Source: Nocardia cyriacigeorgica
Lineage (GTDB): Bacteria; Actinomycetota; Actinomycetes; Mycobacteriales; Mycobacteriaceae
DNA: 64,000 nt
Direction of reading: 5' to 3'
Assembly (NCBI RefSeq): GCF_010868145.1
Contig: NZ_JAAGUY010000005.1
Span: 186,001-250,000, forward strand
Shown: positions 8,763 to 19,436 of the stretch, piece by piece
Position numbering within the stretch: the stretch's first letter is position 1
Layout: each line of letters opens with the position of its first letter
Notes under the pieces: model-generated
Databases searched by the model: none
Told to the model about the DNA's origin: nothing
What the model saw: only the letters and a program-made list of their open reading frames with translations
Translations under genes and position numbers: made by a program

Positions 8763-9182
8763 TCAGGAACCCATCGTGACGCGTGGAGTGGCCTGAACTG
8801 TCTGGCCAACACGCTCGACCAACAACGCCATCTCGTAGCCGACCTGACCGATATCACACGAGGTGTTGGTCAGGACCGCCAGATACGAACCGTCGCCGAC
8901 AGCCATGAGCAGTAGGTAGCCGTGTTCCATCTCGACCACCGACTGCAATACGGTGCCGCCCTCGAACAGGTTCGACACACCCACCGAGAGGCTCGCGAGC
9001 CCTGCGGTGACGGCCGATAGCTGTTCGGCACGATCGACCGGGAGCTGTGCGCTCGCGGCCATCAGCAGACCGTCGGCCGAGACCAGCACGGCATGGGCTA
9101 CGCCAGGAACCTCGTTGGCGAAGTTCGAAACCAGCCAATCCAGCTGACGGTTCGTACCACTACCACCTAGATCGGGGTTCAT
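8763..9182 (-). CDS. Roadblock/LC7 domain protein (CvnB type)
   Basis: A 139-residue single-domain Roadblock/LC7 protein containing [20 protein letters not shown] and a [17 protein letters not shown] core strand. Members of this family bind and regulate small GTPases (MglB-like), which suits the GTPase encoded two genes downstream. The ATG at 9182 overlaps the TGA of the sensor-kinase gene (ATGA), indicating translational coupling. Confidence 0.92.
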   Translation of the reverse strand: MNPDLGGSGTNRQLDWLVSNFANEVPGVAHAVLVSADGLLMAASAQLPVDRAEQLSAVTAGLASLSVGVSNLFEGGTVLQSVVEMEHGYLLLMAVGDGSYLAVLTNTSCDIGQVGYEMALLVERVGQTVQATPRVTMGS

Positions 9183-12100
9183 CGGTCTCCTTTGTCTCCG
9201 GTTAGGTTCATTGCCTTCATTGCGCGGCCATCCCGGACGCCCTGCTGGTGACGACTCAAGCTGGACCGGATCGTTTCGGGATCGCGACTCGGTGCCCGAT
9301 CCACGGCGCCGCTGACGGCGCCGGGCACGAGTCGTCCACCCGGATTACGCTGCGGCAGACCGGCTGCCGTTGTAGCGGTGGGTTTGGCTTCGCTGGCCCG
9401 CTGCGCAGCCTGCCAGCCTTCGTCACCGGGTGATTCGAAGGAGGCAGCCGCCTGAGATCGGTCCGCGTTCGGATCCGACAGCCAGGCCGACATCATTTCG
9501 GCGAAGATCGGCGTTCCACCCATCACCGGGTCGCCGCTCTCCTCGGCAGGCTGCAACCGGGTCTGGAAGAACGAGGCGGTCCGCTCCGGGTTGGCACGGT
9601 GGCTGTGCCTGCCCCGATCGCGTCCGGCGTCACCGGAGCCGTTGGGCTCCGAGTGCGCACCGTTCGCCACGGGCTGGGCGCCGCCGTCCCGCTGCGGCAG
9701 TGCGACACCCGGCGCGTTCTCGACCCGCGGCGGCAGGCCGTTACCACCCGGCTGACGCTGCGGCAGGCCGCCACCGGAGCCCGTCGAGCGCTGGGGCAGG
9801 TCGGTCTGGCGCTGCGGTAGTTCGGTCGAACGCTGGGGTAGATCCATCTGACGCTGGGGTAGCTCCGTGTGACGCTGGGTGACATCCGGGCGCCGAGGCG
9901 GCAGCCCCGGCTGCGCGCTGCCGTTGGCCAGGCCACCGACGGCCTCGATCTCGCCGGACCGATCCGCCGCGGGCTGACGCTGCGGTAGACCGGACTGTCC
10001 GGGCGCACGTAGCGGCAGGCCATTCGGACCCGCTTCGCGGGGCGCCGGACCATTCTGACCCGGCTCCCGCTGGGGCAGACTACCGGCCGACGGCTCACGC
10101 TGCGGCAAACCACTCGCACCGGCCTCACGCTGCGGCAGACCACTGTTGCCCGCTTCACGCTGCGGCAGACCGCCCGTGGACGGTTCACGCTGCGGCAGAC
10201 CGCTGGGGCCCGCCTCGCGCGGCGGCACACCACCGGCCGACGGCTCACGCTGCGGCAGACCACTCGGGCCGGCCTCACGCTGCGGCAGACCACTCGGGCC
10301 GGCTTCACGCGGCGCAAGACCATTCTGGCCGGCCTCACGCTGGGGCAATCCGCCCGGTCCGGCCTGTCCCGGCTGACGCTGCGGCAGGCCACCGGGGCCA
10401 CGCTGCGGCAGGCCGCCACTCACGTCAGGCTGCGGAGCCTCACCGGCACCGGACTCGCGCAGCGGGAGCCCACCGGTCGGCTGCGGAACGCCATTCGAGC
10501 CGGGCTGCCGCTGCGGCAGCCCGCTGTTCGGATCACGCGACGGCGGTGTGGCGGCGGGCCGTTCGGCCTGCGGACCACCCGGACGCGGCGGTACCGGACC
10601 ACCGGGGACGACACTGCGCTTGGGCATGCTCGCCGCGGCGAGCTTGCCGCGCTGCGGGCCTGTGCCCTGCTGACCCGTTGGGGGTCGCAGCGTGGCACCG
10701 GACTGCTCGGCTTCACCGCGCAGACCCGAGGCCATTGCCGAGCCGGGCTGCCGCTGCGGCAGTCCGCCACCCGGGGTGGCGGGCCCAACGGACGCGTTCG
10801 CCGCGGCCGCACGATCCTCGGCACCGGCCGAAATCGGACCGCTCACGCCGGGATCGACGGTGACCATCATGTTGCCGCCGGGAGTGCGGCTGACCGAGCG
10901 CATCTGCATCGACGACGGAGCCGACGGCCGCTGCGGCTCACCGGCCGGAGCCGGGGACGGCTGCGGTACCAGCGGACCGGAACCACTCTTGTCGGCGACG
11001 ATCAGGCCGACCGGCACGTGCACCGTGACGGTGACGCCCGGGTCGCGCGCGGTATCGAAGGTCGGGCGCAGCCGCACGGTGAGCCCGTGCCGCTCGGCCA
11101 ACCGGCCGACCACGAACAGACCCATGTGGCGGGCGGTATCCGGACCGGGCTCGGCGGTGGTCTCCAGCCTGCGGTTGATCTCGGCCATCTCGGTCGGCGG
11201 CATGCCGATACCGCGGTCGGCGACCTCGATCAGCAGACCCTGGTCGTGGGCCTGGGCGAAGGTGAACTTCACATCCGTTTCCGGCGGCGAGGCACGCAGC
11301 GCGTTGTCGAGCAGCTCGGCGAACAGATGCGCGAGGTCGGAGGCGGAGGGTTCCTTCAGCGAACCGCGCGGGGTGGCGCCGAGCTTGACCCGCTCGTAGT
11401 CCTCGACCTCGGAGATCGCGGCACGCAGCACGTCGGCGATCTCGACCGGCGCGGACTTGGAGCGGCGCTGCTTGGTGCCGGCGAGAATCAGCAGGTTGTC
11501 GCCGTTTCGACGCATACGGGCGGCGAGATGGTCCAGCCGGAAGAGATTCTCCAGCAGACGCGGGTCCTTCTCGTCGTACTCCATCGCCTCGATGAGCGTG
11601 AGCTGATGATCGACGAGCGACTTCGAGCGGCGAGCGAGCGTCTCGAACATGTCGTTGACCTGGGTACGCATCTGCGCCTGGTCACTGGCCAGGCGCAGCG
11701 CCTGACCATGGATGTCGTCGACGGCGCGGGCCAGCTGACCGATCTCCTCCTCGGAGCGGATCGGCATCGGCTCCAGCGGCACTTGCTCGGGCGAGGCACC
11801 ATTACGCAGCTGGGCCACCTCGTGCGGCAGGTCGCTCTCGGCGACGCGCAGCGCGGCGAGACGAAGACGGTGCAGCGGCACGATCATCGACCGCGCGACG
11901 AACACGGCGAGCAGCAGTGCGGCGAGGATGGTCAGCAGCACCACGATGCTGTACATGATGGCGTCGGACCGAGCCGTATCGGCGAGGTCGCGGACACCGC
12001 CGACGATGTCGTCGGTCGAGAACGCGACCAGCGCCTCGGTGGTATCGAGGCTGGACAGGATCGACTGGCGCGCCTCGCCCAGCGGCAGCTGCCCGGATTC

Positions 12101-12898
12101 GGCGGCAGGCCCGGTGAGCATGCCTTCACGGGCCTCGATGCCTTGGCGCAGGTCGTTGATGTTGCGGTCGTCGGCGGGGAACCGTTCGGCGAGCAGGGCG
12201 AGCAACGCCCGTTCGGTATTGGTCGCGACCAGATAGGTCTGGGTGCCCACTTCGCGATCCTGCAGGTACACCGCAAGACCGACGACCTCGCCGAGCATGG
12301 TCGAGCGCATGTTCAGCGCGTCGACCAGGCGCAGCTTCGCCGCGTCGATCTGCGGATCACTGACCTGTGCGACGATCTGTTCGACGGCCTCGACACCGTT
12401 GCTGCGGTAGCGGTCGATCTGATCACGAGCCTCGAGCGGCGGCAGCGGCGTCGGGGACAGCCCGAGCGCGCGCACCTCCTTGGCCTGATCGAGCATCTCC
12501 TGCAGTGGCTGCTGCGCACTCGGCAGGTCGGCGAGGGCGCCGATCGCATCCTCGGTCTCGGCAATGGCCTTGTCGAGGTCGACGAGGTTTTCCTCGGTCA
12601 CCAGCGACCGGCCACCGATATTGATGACCTGGGAACCCGCGACCGTCGAGGTCGCGGCACTCAGGCCGGTGACGACCGGGATGACCTCGACGTTGTCGGC
12701 GGCCGAAGCGAGCCTGTTGGCCTCGCTCCACTCGGACGAAATCTTGGACACGCCGAGGCCGACCGCGACCGCCAGCGGCACGGCGAGCACCGCCGTAACC
12801 TTCCAGCGCAGGTCCCAGTTACTGAGCTCCCAGCGCTTTCTGCCGGACCTAGCGGCGTCACGCATCTCCCACTCACTTTCCACACTGGCCCCAGCCAC
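9179..12898 (-). CDS. Conservon sensor histidine kinase (CvnA type) with long GLPQR-repeat tail
   Basis: A 1,239-residue membrane sensor. A first transmembrane helix (about residues 33-50) precedes an extracytoplasmic helical domain of the nitrate/nitrite-sensing type (about 60-305). A second transmembrane helix ([18 protein letters not shown], about 315-335) leads into a HAMP-like linker, a helical region containing [20 protein letters not shown], and a HATPase domain with [12 protein letters not shown] and [12 protein letters not shown] canonical phospho-accepting HExxTP histidine is not evident, as in other conservon kinases. From about residue 640 to the end, the chain is low-complexity with about 20 exact LPQR motifs plus variants. 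The GTG at 12898 was taken as start; ATG 12865 is possible. It heads the operon 12898-7798. Confidence 0.9.
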   Translation of the reverse strand: MAGASVESEWEMRDAARSGRKRWELSNWDLRWKVTAVLAVPLAVAVGLGVSKISSEWSEANRLASAADNVEVIPVVTGLSAATSTVAGSQVINIGGRSLVTEENLVDLDKAIAETEDAIGALADLPSAQQPLQEMLDQAKEVRALGLSPTPLPPLEARDQIDRYRSNGVEAVEQIVAQVSDPQIDAAKLRLVDALNMRSTMLGEVVGLAVYLQDREVGTQTYLVATNTERALLALLAERFPADDRNINDLRQGIEAREGMLTGPAAESGQLPLGEARQSILSSLDTTEALVAFSTDDIVGGVRDLADTARSDAIMYSIVVLLTILAALLLAVFVARSMIVPLHRLRLAALRVAESDLPHEVAQLRNGASPEQVPLEPMPIRSEEEIGQLARAVDDIHGQALRLASDQAQMRTQVNDMFETLARRSKSLVDHQLTLIEAMEYDEKDPRLLENLFRLDHLAARMRRNGDNLLILAGTKQRRSKSAPVEIADVLRAAISEVEDYERVKLGATPRGSLKEPSASDLAHLFAELLDNALRASPPETDVKFTFAQAHDQGLLIEVADRGIGMPPTEMAEINRRLETTAEPGPDTARHMGLFVVGRLAERHGLTVRLRPTFDTARDPGVTVTVHVPVGLIVADKSGSGPLVPQPSPAPAGEPQRPSAPSSMQMRSVSRTPGGNMMVTVDPGVSGPISAGAEDRAAAANASVGPATPGGGLPQRQPGSAMASGLRGEAEQSGATLRPPTGQQGTGPQRGKLAAASMPKRSVVPGGPVPPRPGGPQAERPAATPPSRDPNSGLPQRQPGSNGVPQPTGGLPLRESGAGEAPQPDVSGGLPQRGPGGLPQRQPGQAGPGGLPQREAGQNGLAPREAGPSGLPQREAGPSGLPQREPSAGGVPPREAGPSGLPQREPSTGGLPQREAGNSGLPQREAGASGLPQREPSAGSLPQREPGQNGPAPREAGPNGLPLRAPGQSGLPQRQPAADRSGEIEAVGGLANGSAQPGLPPRRPDVTQRHTELPQRQMDLPQRSTELPQRQTDLPQRSTGSGGGLPQRQPGGNGLPPRVENAPGVALPQRDGGAQPVANGAHSEPNGSGDAGRDRGRHSHRANPERTASFFQTRLQPAEESGDPVMGGTPIFAEMMSAWLSDPNADRSQAAASFESPGDEGWQAAQRASEAKPTATTAAGLPQRNPGGRLVPGAVSGAVDRAPSRDPETIRSSLSRHQQGVRDGRAMKAMNLTGDKGDR
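9700..10790 (-). repeat. Coding repeat array: degenerate GLPQRE(P/A)G units
   Basis: Within the kinase gene, tracts such as CTCACGCTGCGGCAGACCACT recur every 30-60 bp (plus-strand view), encoding [25 protein letters not shown] and similar units. Twenty exact LPQR copies can be counted, plus LPPR, LPLR, LAPR and VPPR variants. The densest part is 10050-10420. Copy number would be expected to vary between strains. Confidence 0.85.
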
Positions 12899-13182
12899 GC
12901 GCCATCAGCGGAACCTCCACAATCGCATGCTGGCTCGACAGACGGTGCTGGCCGAGTACTGCGGCTGGCCGAGAAATTGCGTCTACGACGGACCGAATAA
13001 GTGACATCAGATTCTAACGGATCAATAACTTCTTGGTTTACCCCGCATCGGCACACTGCCAGTGACCAGCCCGTTCCAGGCAAAACCAAAGGTCGCGGCA
13101 CCCACCCGGGCGTCGCGTGAAGTCTGCCACAATCGTGCTGATCTATCGAGGCGGGCATCGAAGCGAGGCTAGGGAGCACGGG

Positions 13183-15264
13183 TTGAACGCGAGGAACGAG
13201 TACCGACCGGTCTACCAGACCAGCCTCGTCGATCCCGCCGAGTTCTGGGCCCATGCTGCCACCGCCATCGACTGGGAGATACCCCCGGACCAGGTGATCG
13301 ATACCACGGCCCGGCCTGCGGCGCGCTGGTTTCCCGACGCCAGGCTCAACACCTCGTTCAATGCGCTCGACCGGCATGTGCGTGAACTGCCCGAGAACGG
13401 CGAAGGCGCGGGCGGCCGAGCCGACCAACCCGCCCTTATATACGACTCGGCTATGACCGGCGTCAGGGGGGTTTACAGCTACGCCGAGCTACTGACCGAA
13501 GTGTCACGGTTCGCCGGCGCGATGTCACGGCTCGGTGTCGCCAAGGGTGATCGGGTCGTGATCTATCTGCCGATGATCCCGGAGGCCGTTATCGCGATGC
13601 TGGCCTGCGCACGCATCGGCGCGGTGCATTCAGTGGTCTTCGGCGGGTTCGCCGCGCCGGAGCTCGCCGCCCGCATCGACGACGCGGAGCCGGTGCTGAT
13701 CATCACCGCGTCCGGCGGGTTGGAGCCGGGACGCCGGATCGAGTACCCGCCGATCGTGATGCAAGCGCTCGACCTGGCGCGGACCACCATGCCGCGCAAC
13801 GTCATCGTCAAGCAGCGGGCCGCCTTCCCGACCATCCCGTTCCCCGAGCCGCTACCGGCCACCGAATCACTGCCGAGTTCGGCCGATACGGTCGCCGCCC
13901 GCTGGCTGGATTGGGAAGACGCCATCCACGAGGCCCCGCTCGCCGAGCCGGTCTCGGTCGCGGCGGCCGATCCGCTCTACATCCTCTACACCTCTGGCAC
14001 CACCGGCAGCCCGAAGGGCGTGGTCCGCGACAACGGCGGGCACGCGGTCGCACTGAGCTGGTCGATGCGCAATATTTACGACGTGAGCCCGGGCCAAGTG
14101 ATGTGGGCGGCTTCGGATGTGGGCTGGGTCGTCGGCCACTCCTACATCGTCTATGCGCCGCTGCTCGTCGGTGCCACCACACTTCTGTACGAAGGCAAAC
14201 CGATCGGCACCCCGGACGCGGGCGCCTATTGGCGCGTGGTCGCCGAATACGGCGTGCACGTACTGTTCACCGCGCCGACCGCGCTGCGCGCCATCCGTCG
14301 TGCGGATCCGGACGCCACCCTGGCCCACACCTACGACCTGTCCTCGCTGCGCGCATTGTTCTGCGCCGGTGAGCGACTGGACCCGACTACCTACGAGTGG
14401 GCCGTGGACACCTTGCTCGCCGAACGACCGGACTGCCCGGTGGTCGACCACTGGTGGCAGACCGAGACCGGATGGCCGATCTGCGCGAATCCGCTGGGGC
14501 TGCAGCAGCTGCCGATCAAGCCGGGGTCGGCGTCGGTGCCGGTACCCGGGTATCGGCTGCGGGTGCTGGATTCGTCGGGCAATCCGGTCGCGGCGAATGT
14601 GGAGGGCAATATCGTCATCGGCCTGCCGTTGCCCCCGGGTGCGCTCAGCGGACTGTGGCACGACGACGAGCGGTACAAACGTTCCTATCTATCGGCCTAC
14701 CCCGGCCACTATCTGACCGGCGACTCCGGCTATTTCGACGACGACGGATACCTGTTCGTCCTCGGCCGCAGCGACGACGTGATCAATATGGCCGGGCACC
14801 GGTTGTCGGCGGGCAGCATCGAGGCCGCCATCGCGGGCCATGAGGCCGTCGCCGAATGCGCGGTGATCGGCCTGCCCGATGAGCTCAAGGGCCAACGGCC
14901 GATTGCCTACGTGGTGCTCAAAACCGGGGTCGAGGTGGACAAGGATCAGTTGCGCGAGGAGCTGATCCAGCGTGTGCGCACTCAGATCGGGGCCATCGCC
15001 ACCCTGCACGATGCGGTCGTCGTCGCGGGGCTGCCCAAGACTCGTTCGGGAAAGATCCTGCGTAAGACCATCCGCCAGATCACCGCGGGCGAGACGTACG
15101 AGGCACCGTCCACCATCGAAGACCCAGCGGTGCTCGTCGCGCTCGAAGACCAGATCATGGCCGCGCATCCCGAGCTGTTCACCAGCCGTCCGGCCGGCGG
15201 TGACGGCAATGGAAACGGCAACTCCGGCGAGATCGTGCCGGATTCGGATCCGGTTGCCCAATAG
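13183..15264 (+). CDS. prpE: Acetyl/propionyl-CoA synthetase (PrpE-like)
   Basis: A 693-residue AMP-forming acyl-CoA synthetase. The P-loop YTSGTTGSPKGVVRDNGGH, the WWQTETGWP adenylate-binding motif, the hinge GRSDDVINMAGHRLS, and the C-terminal SGKILRKTIRQI with the lysine used in adenylation (and regulated by acetylation in relatives) are all present. The VRDNGGHAVAL segment is characteristic of PrpE-type propionyl-CoA synthetases rather than AcsA, so propionate is the favoured substrate; acetate remains possible. The TTG at 13183 was chosen over GTG 13117 because AGGGAG sits at ideal spacing before it and the product then begins where family members begin. It is divergent from the conservon operon. 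Confidence 0.85.
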   Translation: MNARNEYRPVYQTSLVDPAEFWAHAATAIDWEIPPDQVIDTTARPAARWFPDARLNTSFNALDRHVRELPENGEGAGGRADQPALIYDSAMTGVRGVYSYAELLTEVSRFAGAMSRLGVAKGDRVVIYLPMIPEAVIAMLACARIGAVHSVVFGGFAAPELAARIDDAEPVLIITASGGLEPGRRIEYPPIVMQALDLARTTMPRNVIVKQRAAFPTIPFPEPLPATESLPSSADTVAARWLDWEDAIHEAPLAEPVSVAAADPLYILYTSGTTGSPKGVVRDNGGHAVALSWSMRNIYDVSPGQVMWAASDVGWVVGHSYIVYAPLLVGATTLLYEGKPIGTPDAGAYWRVVAEYGVHVLFTAPTALRAIRRADPDATLAHTYDLSSLRALFCAGERLDPTTYEWAVDTLLAERPDCPVVDHWWQTETGWPICANPLGLQQLPIKPGSASVPVPGYRLRVLDSSGNPVAANVEGNIVIGLPLPPGALSGLWHDDERYKRSYLSAYPGHYLTGDSGYFDDDGYLFVLGRSDDVINMAGHRLSAGSIEAAIAGHEAVAECAVIGLPDELKGQRPIAYVVLKTGVEVDKDQLREELIQRVRTQIGAIATLHDAVVVAGLPKTRSGKILRKTIRQITAGETYEAPSTIEDPAVLVALEDQIMAAHPELFTSRPAGGDGNGNGNSGEIVPDSDPVAQ

Positions 15265-15375
15265 GGTCATACATCCGTGACGTCCTCAGAGTTTTCACAG
15301 GAGCGGTTCACGCGCATGCCAGCCCCGACCAATAGCGTCGAGGCGTCCGTCACCGATCTTGTAGGAGGCAGCATT

Positions 15376-15762
15376 ATGAACCGTTTTCGTGGCAGGGCCA
15401 CCCTCGCGGCACTCACCGTGGCCGGAGCCGCCACCGTGACCGCGTTCCTCAGTCCCGCCGTCGCGTCCGCGGGCCCGATGGAGCTGGCCGCGCCGCTGCT
15501 CGAATCCGATTGTTCGTTCACACAGGTCGATGCCGCGTTGCACGACCAGGCCCCACAGCTCGCGGCCATGCTGGACGCGAACCCAGAGGTCAAGGCGGAA
15601 CTGCAGGCCAAGTTCGAACAGCCGGTCGAGCAGCGTCGCGCCGAACTGCAGCGTTACATCGACGAGAACCCCGAGGCCGCGCAGCAGGCCGAGAACGATC
15701 CCCGCGCCGCCGGTCTGAGCCAGACCCTCCAGAAGGTGGCCGACACCTGCCGCAACTACTGA
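15376..15762 (+). CDS. Secreted haemophore-related protein
   Basis: A 128-residue exported protein. The signal peptide (residues about 1-34, ending AVASAGP) is followed by a small helical domain with two cysteines (SDCSFTQ and DTCRNY) that can form one disulphide. The segment [22 protein letters not shown] is typical of the mycobacterial haem-binding/haemophore family (Rv0203-like). It may bind haem or act as a chaperone outside the cell. An excellent AGGAGG lies 8 nt before the ATG at 15376; the in-frame stretch from 15277 is not needed. Haem binding is inferred only. Confidence 0.78.
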   Translation: MNRFRGRATLAALTVAGAATVTAFLSPAVASAGPMELAAPLLESDCSFTQVDAALHDQAPQLAAMLDANPEVKAELQAKFEQPVEQRRAELQRYIDENPEAAQQAENDPRAAGLSQTLQKVADTCRNY

Positions 15763-15808
15763 GCACCGGGCGCGCGGTTCGGTGATCGCACCGGGAACTG
15801 ACGGCACA

Positions 15809-16528
15809 ATGAACGACGTGACCAGCGATCGCACCGCGAACCCGACCGTCCTCGTCGTCGACGACGACGAGGACGTGCTCGCCTCGGTGGAGCGTGGGCT
15901 GCGCCTGTCCGGCTTCCAGGTTCTGGTGGCCCGCGACGGTGGCGCGGCCCTGCGCGCCGTCAACGAGCACTCCCCCGACGCCATCGTGCTCGATATGAAT
16001 ATGCCGGTACTCGACGGCGCCGGTGTGGTCACGGCGCTGCGGGCCATGGGTAACGAGGTGCCCATCTGTGTGCTCAGCGCCCGCAGCTCGGTCGACGACC
16101 GGATCGCCGGGCTGGAATCCGGCGCCGACGACTACCTGGTGAAACCGTTCGTGCTCGCCGAACTGGTGGCGCGGATCAAAGCGCTGCTACGTCGTCGTTC
16201 CGATACGCAGACACCAGCCACCCCCGGCGCGGTCACCGTCGGGCCACTCGAGGTGGACGTGGCCGGATATCGGGCACTGCTGAACGGCCGCGAAGTCGAC
16301 CTGACCAAGCGGGAATTCGAACTGCTGTCCACACTGGCCCGCAATGCGGGCGTGGTGTTGAGCCGGGAACGACTACTGGAGTTGGTCTGGGGCTACGACT
16401 TCGTCGCCGATACCAATGTGGTGGACGTGTTCGTCGGCTATCTGCGGCGCAAGCTCGAAGTGGAAGGGACGCCGCGGTTGCTGCATACGATTCGCGGGGT
16501 CGGGTTCGTGCTGCGAGCGCCGAAATGA
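15809..16528 (+). CDS. prrA: Response regulator PrrA
   Basis: A 239-residue OmpR-family regulator. The receiver domain has the acidic pocket VVDDDED, phospho-acceptor D62 ([10 protein letters not shown]) and the YLVKPF lysine. The C-terminal winged helix includes [16 protein letters not shown] and [13 protein letters not shown]. Long stretches match mycobacterial PrrA, an essential regulator linked to nitrogen and respiration genes. The cognate kinase gene follows after 10 bases. The ATG at 15809 was preferred to GTG 15782 because it places the receiver domain as in relatives; neither has a strong ribosome-binding site. Confidence 0.92.
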   Translation: MNDVTSDRTANPTVLVVDDDEDVLASVERGLRLSGFQVLVARDGGAALRAVNEHSPDAIVLDMNMPVLDGAGVVTALRAMGNEVPICVLSARSSVDDRIAGLESGADDYLVKPFVLAELVARIKALLRRRSDTQTPATPGAVTVGPLEVDVAGYRALLNGREVDLTKREFELLSTLARNAGVVLSRERLLELVWGYDFVADTNVVDVFVGYLRRKLEVEGTPRLLHTIRGVGFVLRAPK

Positions 16529-16538
16529 CAGGGCGGAC

Positions 16539-18008
16539 ATGAGCGCCGGCTCGGCGCCGGATCAGCCCGGCCCATCACATGGAGCCAACACCTCGCGACC
16601 GCGCGATGCAGTCACCGGCACACCGGGCCGGACATCTCCCGCTGGCACTGCCGATCGCCCTCGTAGACGGGCCTATTCGCTGCGCACCAGGGTCGCCGGC
16701 GCGGCAGCGGCAGGCGCGATTCTCATCATCACGATCCTGAGCGTCATCACCTTTCAGACGATCGAGCGGGTCAATGTCGAGCAGACCGATCAGCAACTCA
16801 CCCTCGCGTCCAGGCTGGTGCTGATCGATCCGGTGATCGCGGTCGGCCTGGTCAATCTCATCGGCCCGAACGAGAACATGGCGCTCACCGTGCGAGACGA
16901 CGGCGAGCTGACCGCGACTACCGCGATCGAACTTCCCGATCTGCCACCGGGATCGCGAACGGTCACCGTGGACGGCGCGTCGTATCGCGTCCTCACCACG
17001 ACCGAGAATCAGCAACCCGGCCGGACCGTGTCGATGGGCATTCCGAACGCCGACGCCGCCCGCGCCACCGCTGAACAGCAGCGCTGGGTACTTGGTGGGG
17101 GCCTGCTCGCCATCGCCGCCTCGGCCGGGCTCGGCTGGCTCTTCGGTGGCCGCGCGGTGCGGCCGATCGTCGACCTCACCAGTCAGGTCGGCGCGCGCAG
17201 CGGCTATCGCGACCCGGAACAGCCACCACAACCGGTGGACGGCTCCGGCGTGCTCGAGGCCGAGAAGCTCGCCGACGCGGTGAACACCATGCTGTCGCGG
17301 GTCGATCAAGCCCAGGGCGAAACCGCCGCCGCGCTGGAAACCGCCCGCGACTTCGCCGCCGTCTCCGCGCACGAACTACGCACCCCGCTCACTGCCATGC
17401 GCACCGACCTCGAAGTCCTGCGCACCCTCGACCTCGACGATGCCCAGCGCGCCGAAATCCTCGACGACCTGCACCGCAGCCAGGGCCGGGTGGAGGCGAC
17501 GCTGTCCGCGCTGGAACGCCTCGCCTCCGGCGACCTCACCCATGAGCGCGACCACGTCGACACCGACGTCGGCGATCTGTGCGACCAAGCCGCTCACGAC
17601 GCCATGCGCCATTTCCCAGGTTTCACCGTCCGCATCGACACCGATGCCGAACTCGTCACCCGCGGCCTACCCGCCGGACTGCGCCTCGCCGTCGACAATG
17701 CCCTGGCCAACTCGGTCAAACACGGCGGCGCCACCGAAGCCCTCGTCTCCGCCCACCGAGCCGATGGCGGCCACATCGTCGTATCGATCGACGACAACGG
17801 CCGCGGCATCCCACCCGACGAACGCTTTGCAGTCTTCGACCGCTTCTACCGCGGCAGCCAAGCCACCAAGGGCGGTTCCGGACTCGGACTCGCGTTGGTC
17901 GCCCAGCAGGCGCAATTGCATGGTGGGCAGGCATTTTTCGATGACGGGACGCTCGGCGGTATTCGGCTGGTCCTCGACCTACCCGCACGTCCCGCACCAA
18001 TGGCCTGA
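16539..18008 (+). CDS. prrB: Sensor histidine kinase PrrB
   Basis: A 489-residue membrane kinase, partner of PrrA. A disordered N-terminus precedes TM1 (about residues 53-72), a short extracytoplasmic sensor domain (75-180) and TM2 (about 183-203). A HAMP-like linker, the dimerisation domain with SAHELRTP (phospho-acceptor H278) and a HATPase domain with DNALANSVKHGG, DDNGRGIPPDE and GGSGLGLALV follow. The start is 10 bases after prrA with GGGCGGAC in front, so the pair forms one transcript. Confidence 0.92.
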   Translation: MSAGSAPDQPGPSHGANTSRPRDAVTGTPGRTSPAGTADRPRRRAYSLRTRVAGAAAAGAILIITILSVITFQTIERVNVEQTDQQLTLASRLVLIDPVIAVGLVNLIGPNENMALTVRDDGELTATTAIELPDLPPGSRTVTVDGASYRVLTTTENQQPGRTVSMGIPNADAARATAEQQRWVLGGGLLAIAASAGLGWLFGGRAVRPIVDLTSQVGARSGYRDPEQPPQPVDGSGVLEAEKLADAVNTMLSRVDQAQGETAAALETARDFAAVSAHELRTPLTAMRTDLEVLRTLDLDDAQRAEILDDLHRSQGRVEATLSALERLASGDLTHERDHVDTDVGDLCDQAAHDAMRHFPGFTVRIDTDAELVTRGLPAGLRLAVDNALANSVKHGGATEALVSAHRADGGHIVVSIDDNGRGIPPDERFAVFDRFYRGSQATKGGSGLGLALVAQQAQLHGGQAFFDDGTLGGIRLVLDLPARPAPMA

Positions 18009-18125
18009 GTACCGCAGATTCCGTGTGCGACGGCCGTACCGGGGCGCGGCTCAGCAGCTTCACGACTGTGCCGGTCCTTACCGAAACCTCAGAGAATCAC
18101 CAACAGCCGGAACATAACCCGGTTC

Positions 18126-18131
18126 TAATGT
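18126..18131 (+). promoter_or_regulatory. -10 element (TAATGT), leaderless
   Basis: TAATGT is followed by 7 nt and then the GTG at 18139, supporting that start for the YhgE-like protein. Confidence 0.5.
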
Positions 18132-18138
18132 CGGCGCT

Positions 18139-19305
18139 GTGATCGGAAAACGCGCCCGCTGGGCACTTCTCGCTACTGTCGTCGTCGGGGCCGGGGCGGT
18201 GGGTGGGTTCGCCGCCTGTGGGCGTTCATCGGCAACGCCGAGCGGGATCGCCTTGGTCAACGCCGATTCCGGGCCGACCGGTGAGCGCGTTGTTCAGGCA
18301 GTTCAGCAGGCTGGTGGTCATGAATGGACAACGGTGGCGCCGGGTGAGGCCGACAGCGACGACTACGCGGCCGTGATCACGCTTCCCGCCGACCTGACGG
18401 AGTCCATGGGCACGCTGGCCGGGCCGGACCCGCGCCGGGCGAAGGTCACGGTGGCGACGAGTCCGGGGGCGGACGCCGATCTGGTGAACGGGGCGGTCGC
18501 CACGGTGACCAAGCACATCGGCGCGGTGGGTGTGGATGCGGCGTTGTCGGCCACGGCTGCCGCCAGATCGGAGATGACGAGTGTGCAGTTCACCGCTCAG
18601 ATGTTGAACGCGGGGGTGAACGTGGCGGCCGCCGGTGCCGATCAGTTCACCGCGGGCGCCGATCAGCTGCTCGGCTTTCTGGATATGGCTACAAACGGTT
18701 CCGCGCAGTTGACTTCGGCGATCGAACTGCTGAACACCACTGTCGACGGCGCCGCCGCCCAGGCCGAACAGCTCGCCACCGCTCTGGATTCGACCAACCT
18801 GACGATCGCGCAGGTGCGGCAGTCGGCGAACACGATGACGTCGGGGCTCGATCAGATCCTGCCGCTGCTACGCGGACTGCCGTTCGCCGGCGATCCGCAG
18901 GTGGCCGACGTGATCGACAAGTTGCAGGCGTTGCGCGATGTGTCCGGCCAGGCCGGTGCCCAGCTCACCGGCCTCGGCACGCTGACCGGCGCCGCCGTCG
19001 ACCCGAACACCGACCTCGGCACCCTGCTGCGGACTGTGGTGTCCCGATTGACCAGTGCGAGCGATCAATTGACCAAGGGCGCCCAGCTCGCCGAATCCCT
19101 GCCTCGGCTCGCCGAAGAAGGCGGCGCCCAACTACTGGCCGCCATCGGCATGATCGAGACCGGCATCGGGCAGCTTCAAGGCATCGTCACCAACCTCAAC
19201 GGTCAGACCGGCAAGGCGCTCGCAGCCCTGCCCCAGCGCGGCACGGCACAGCAGTCGGCGGTTGCCCTCGCGCTCACCGATCCGGTCGAGATCGTGCGGG
19301 AGTGA
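18139..19305 (+). CDS. Exported YhgE/Pip-like protein without membrane exporter domain
   Basis: A 388-residue protein. An N-terminal signal segment ends near FAACGRSS, where Cys27 could be lipidated although the lipobox is poor. The next part (GIALVNADSGPTGERVVQ ... AAVITLPADLTESM) resembles the N-terminal extracytoplasmic domain of YhgE/Pip and ABC-2-type proteins. The remainder is a long run of amphipathic helices rich in A, Q, T, L and G with heptad-like spacing. Full YhgE proteins end in several transmembrane helices; none is visible here, so this is a soluble or lipid-anchored version. It follows prrB by 130 bases with its own promoter. Function unknown. Confidence 0.65.
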   Translation: MIGKRARWALLATVVVGAGAVGGFAACGRSSATPSGIALVNADSGPTGERVVQAVQQAGGHEWTTVAPGEADSDDYAAVITLPADLTESMGTLAGPDPRRAKVTVATSPGADADLVNGAVATVTKHIGAVGVDAALSATAAARSEMTSVQFTAQMLNAGVNVAAAGADQFTAGADQLLGFLDMATNGSAQLTSAIELLNTTVDGAAAQAEQLATALDSTNLTIAQVRQSANTMTSGLDQILPLLRGLPFAGDPQVADVIDKLQALRDVSGQAGAQLTGLGTLTGAAVDPNTDLGTLLRTVVSRLTSASDQLTKGAQLAESLPRLAEEGGAQLLAAIGMIETGIGQLQGIVTNLNGQTGKALAALPQRGTAQQSAVALALTDPVEIVRE

Positions 19306-19380
19306 GCAGCCGGACCGGGTTCGTCGACTATCCACCCCCCACACAGCGAATGAGCGTGAGGTGGTCACACCGGAAAAGCA

Positions 19381-19422
19381 CTGCGGCCCGCACTCCATGA
19401 GCGCGGGCCGCAGTAGGCCGGT
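19381..19422 (-). terminator. Rho-independent-type hairpin for the FKBP gene
   Basis: A perfect 11-bp stem (19381-19391 with 19403-19413) closes an 11-nt loop. On the minus strand it is followed by TGCTTTTCC, so it suits the FKBP gene that ends at 19437. Confidence 0.75.
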
Positions 19423-19436
19423 ACCGGAAGCCGGAC

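Noticed and set aside
11018..13000. 660-codon open frame on the plus strand
   Set aside because: It is antisense to the sensor kinase gene; the open frame results from GC-rich codon bias and its translation has no recognisable fold (H, R, G and D-rich).
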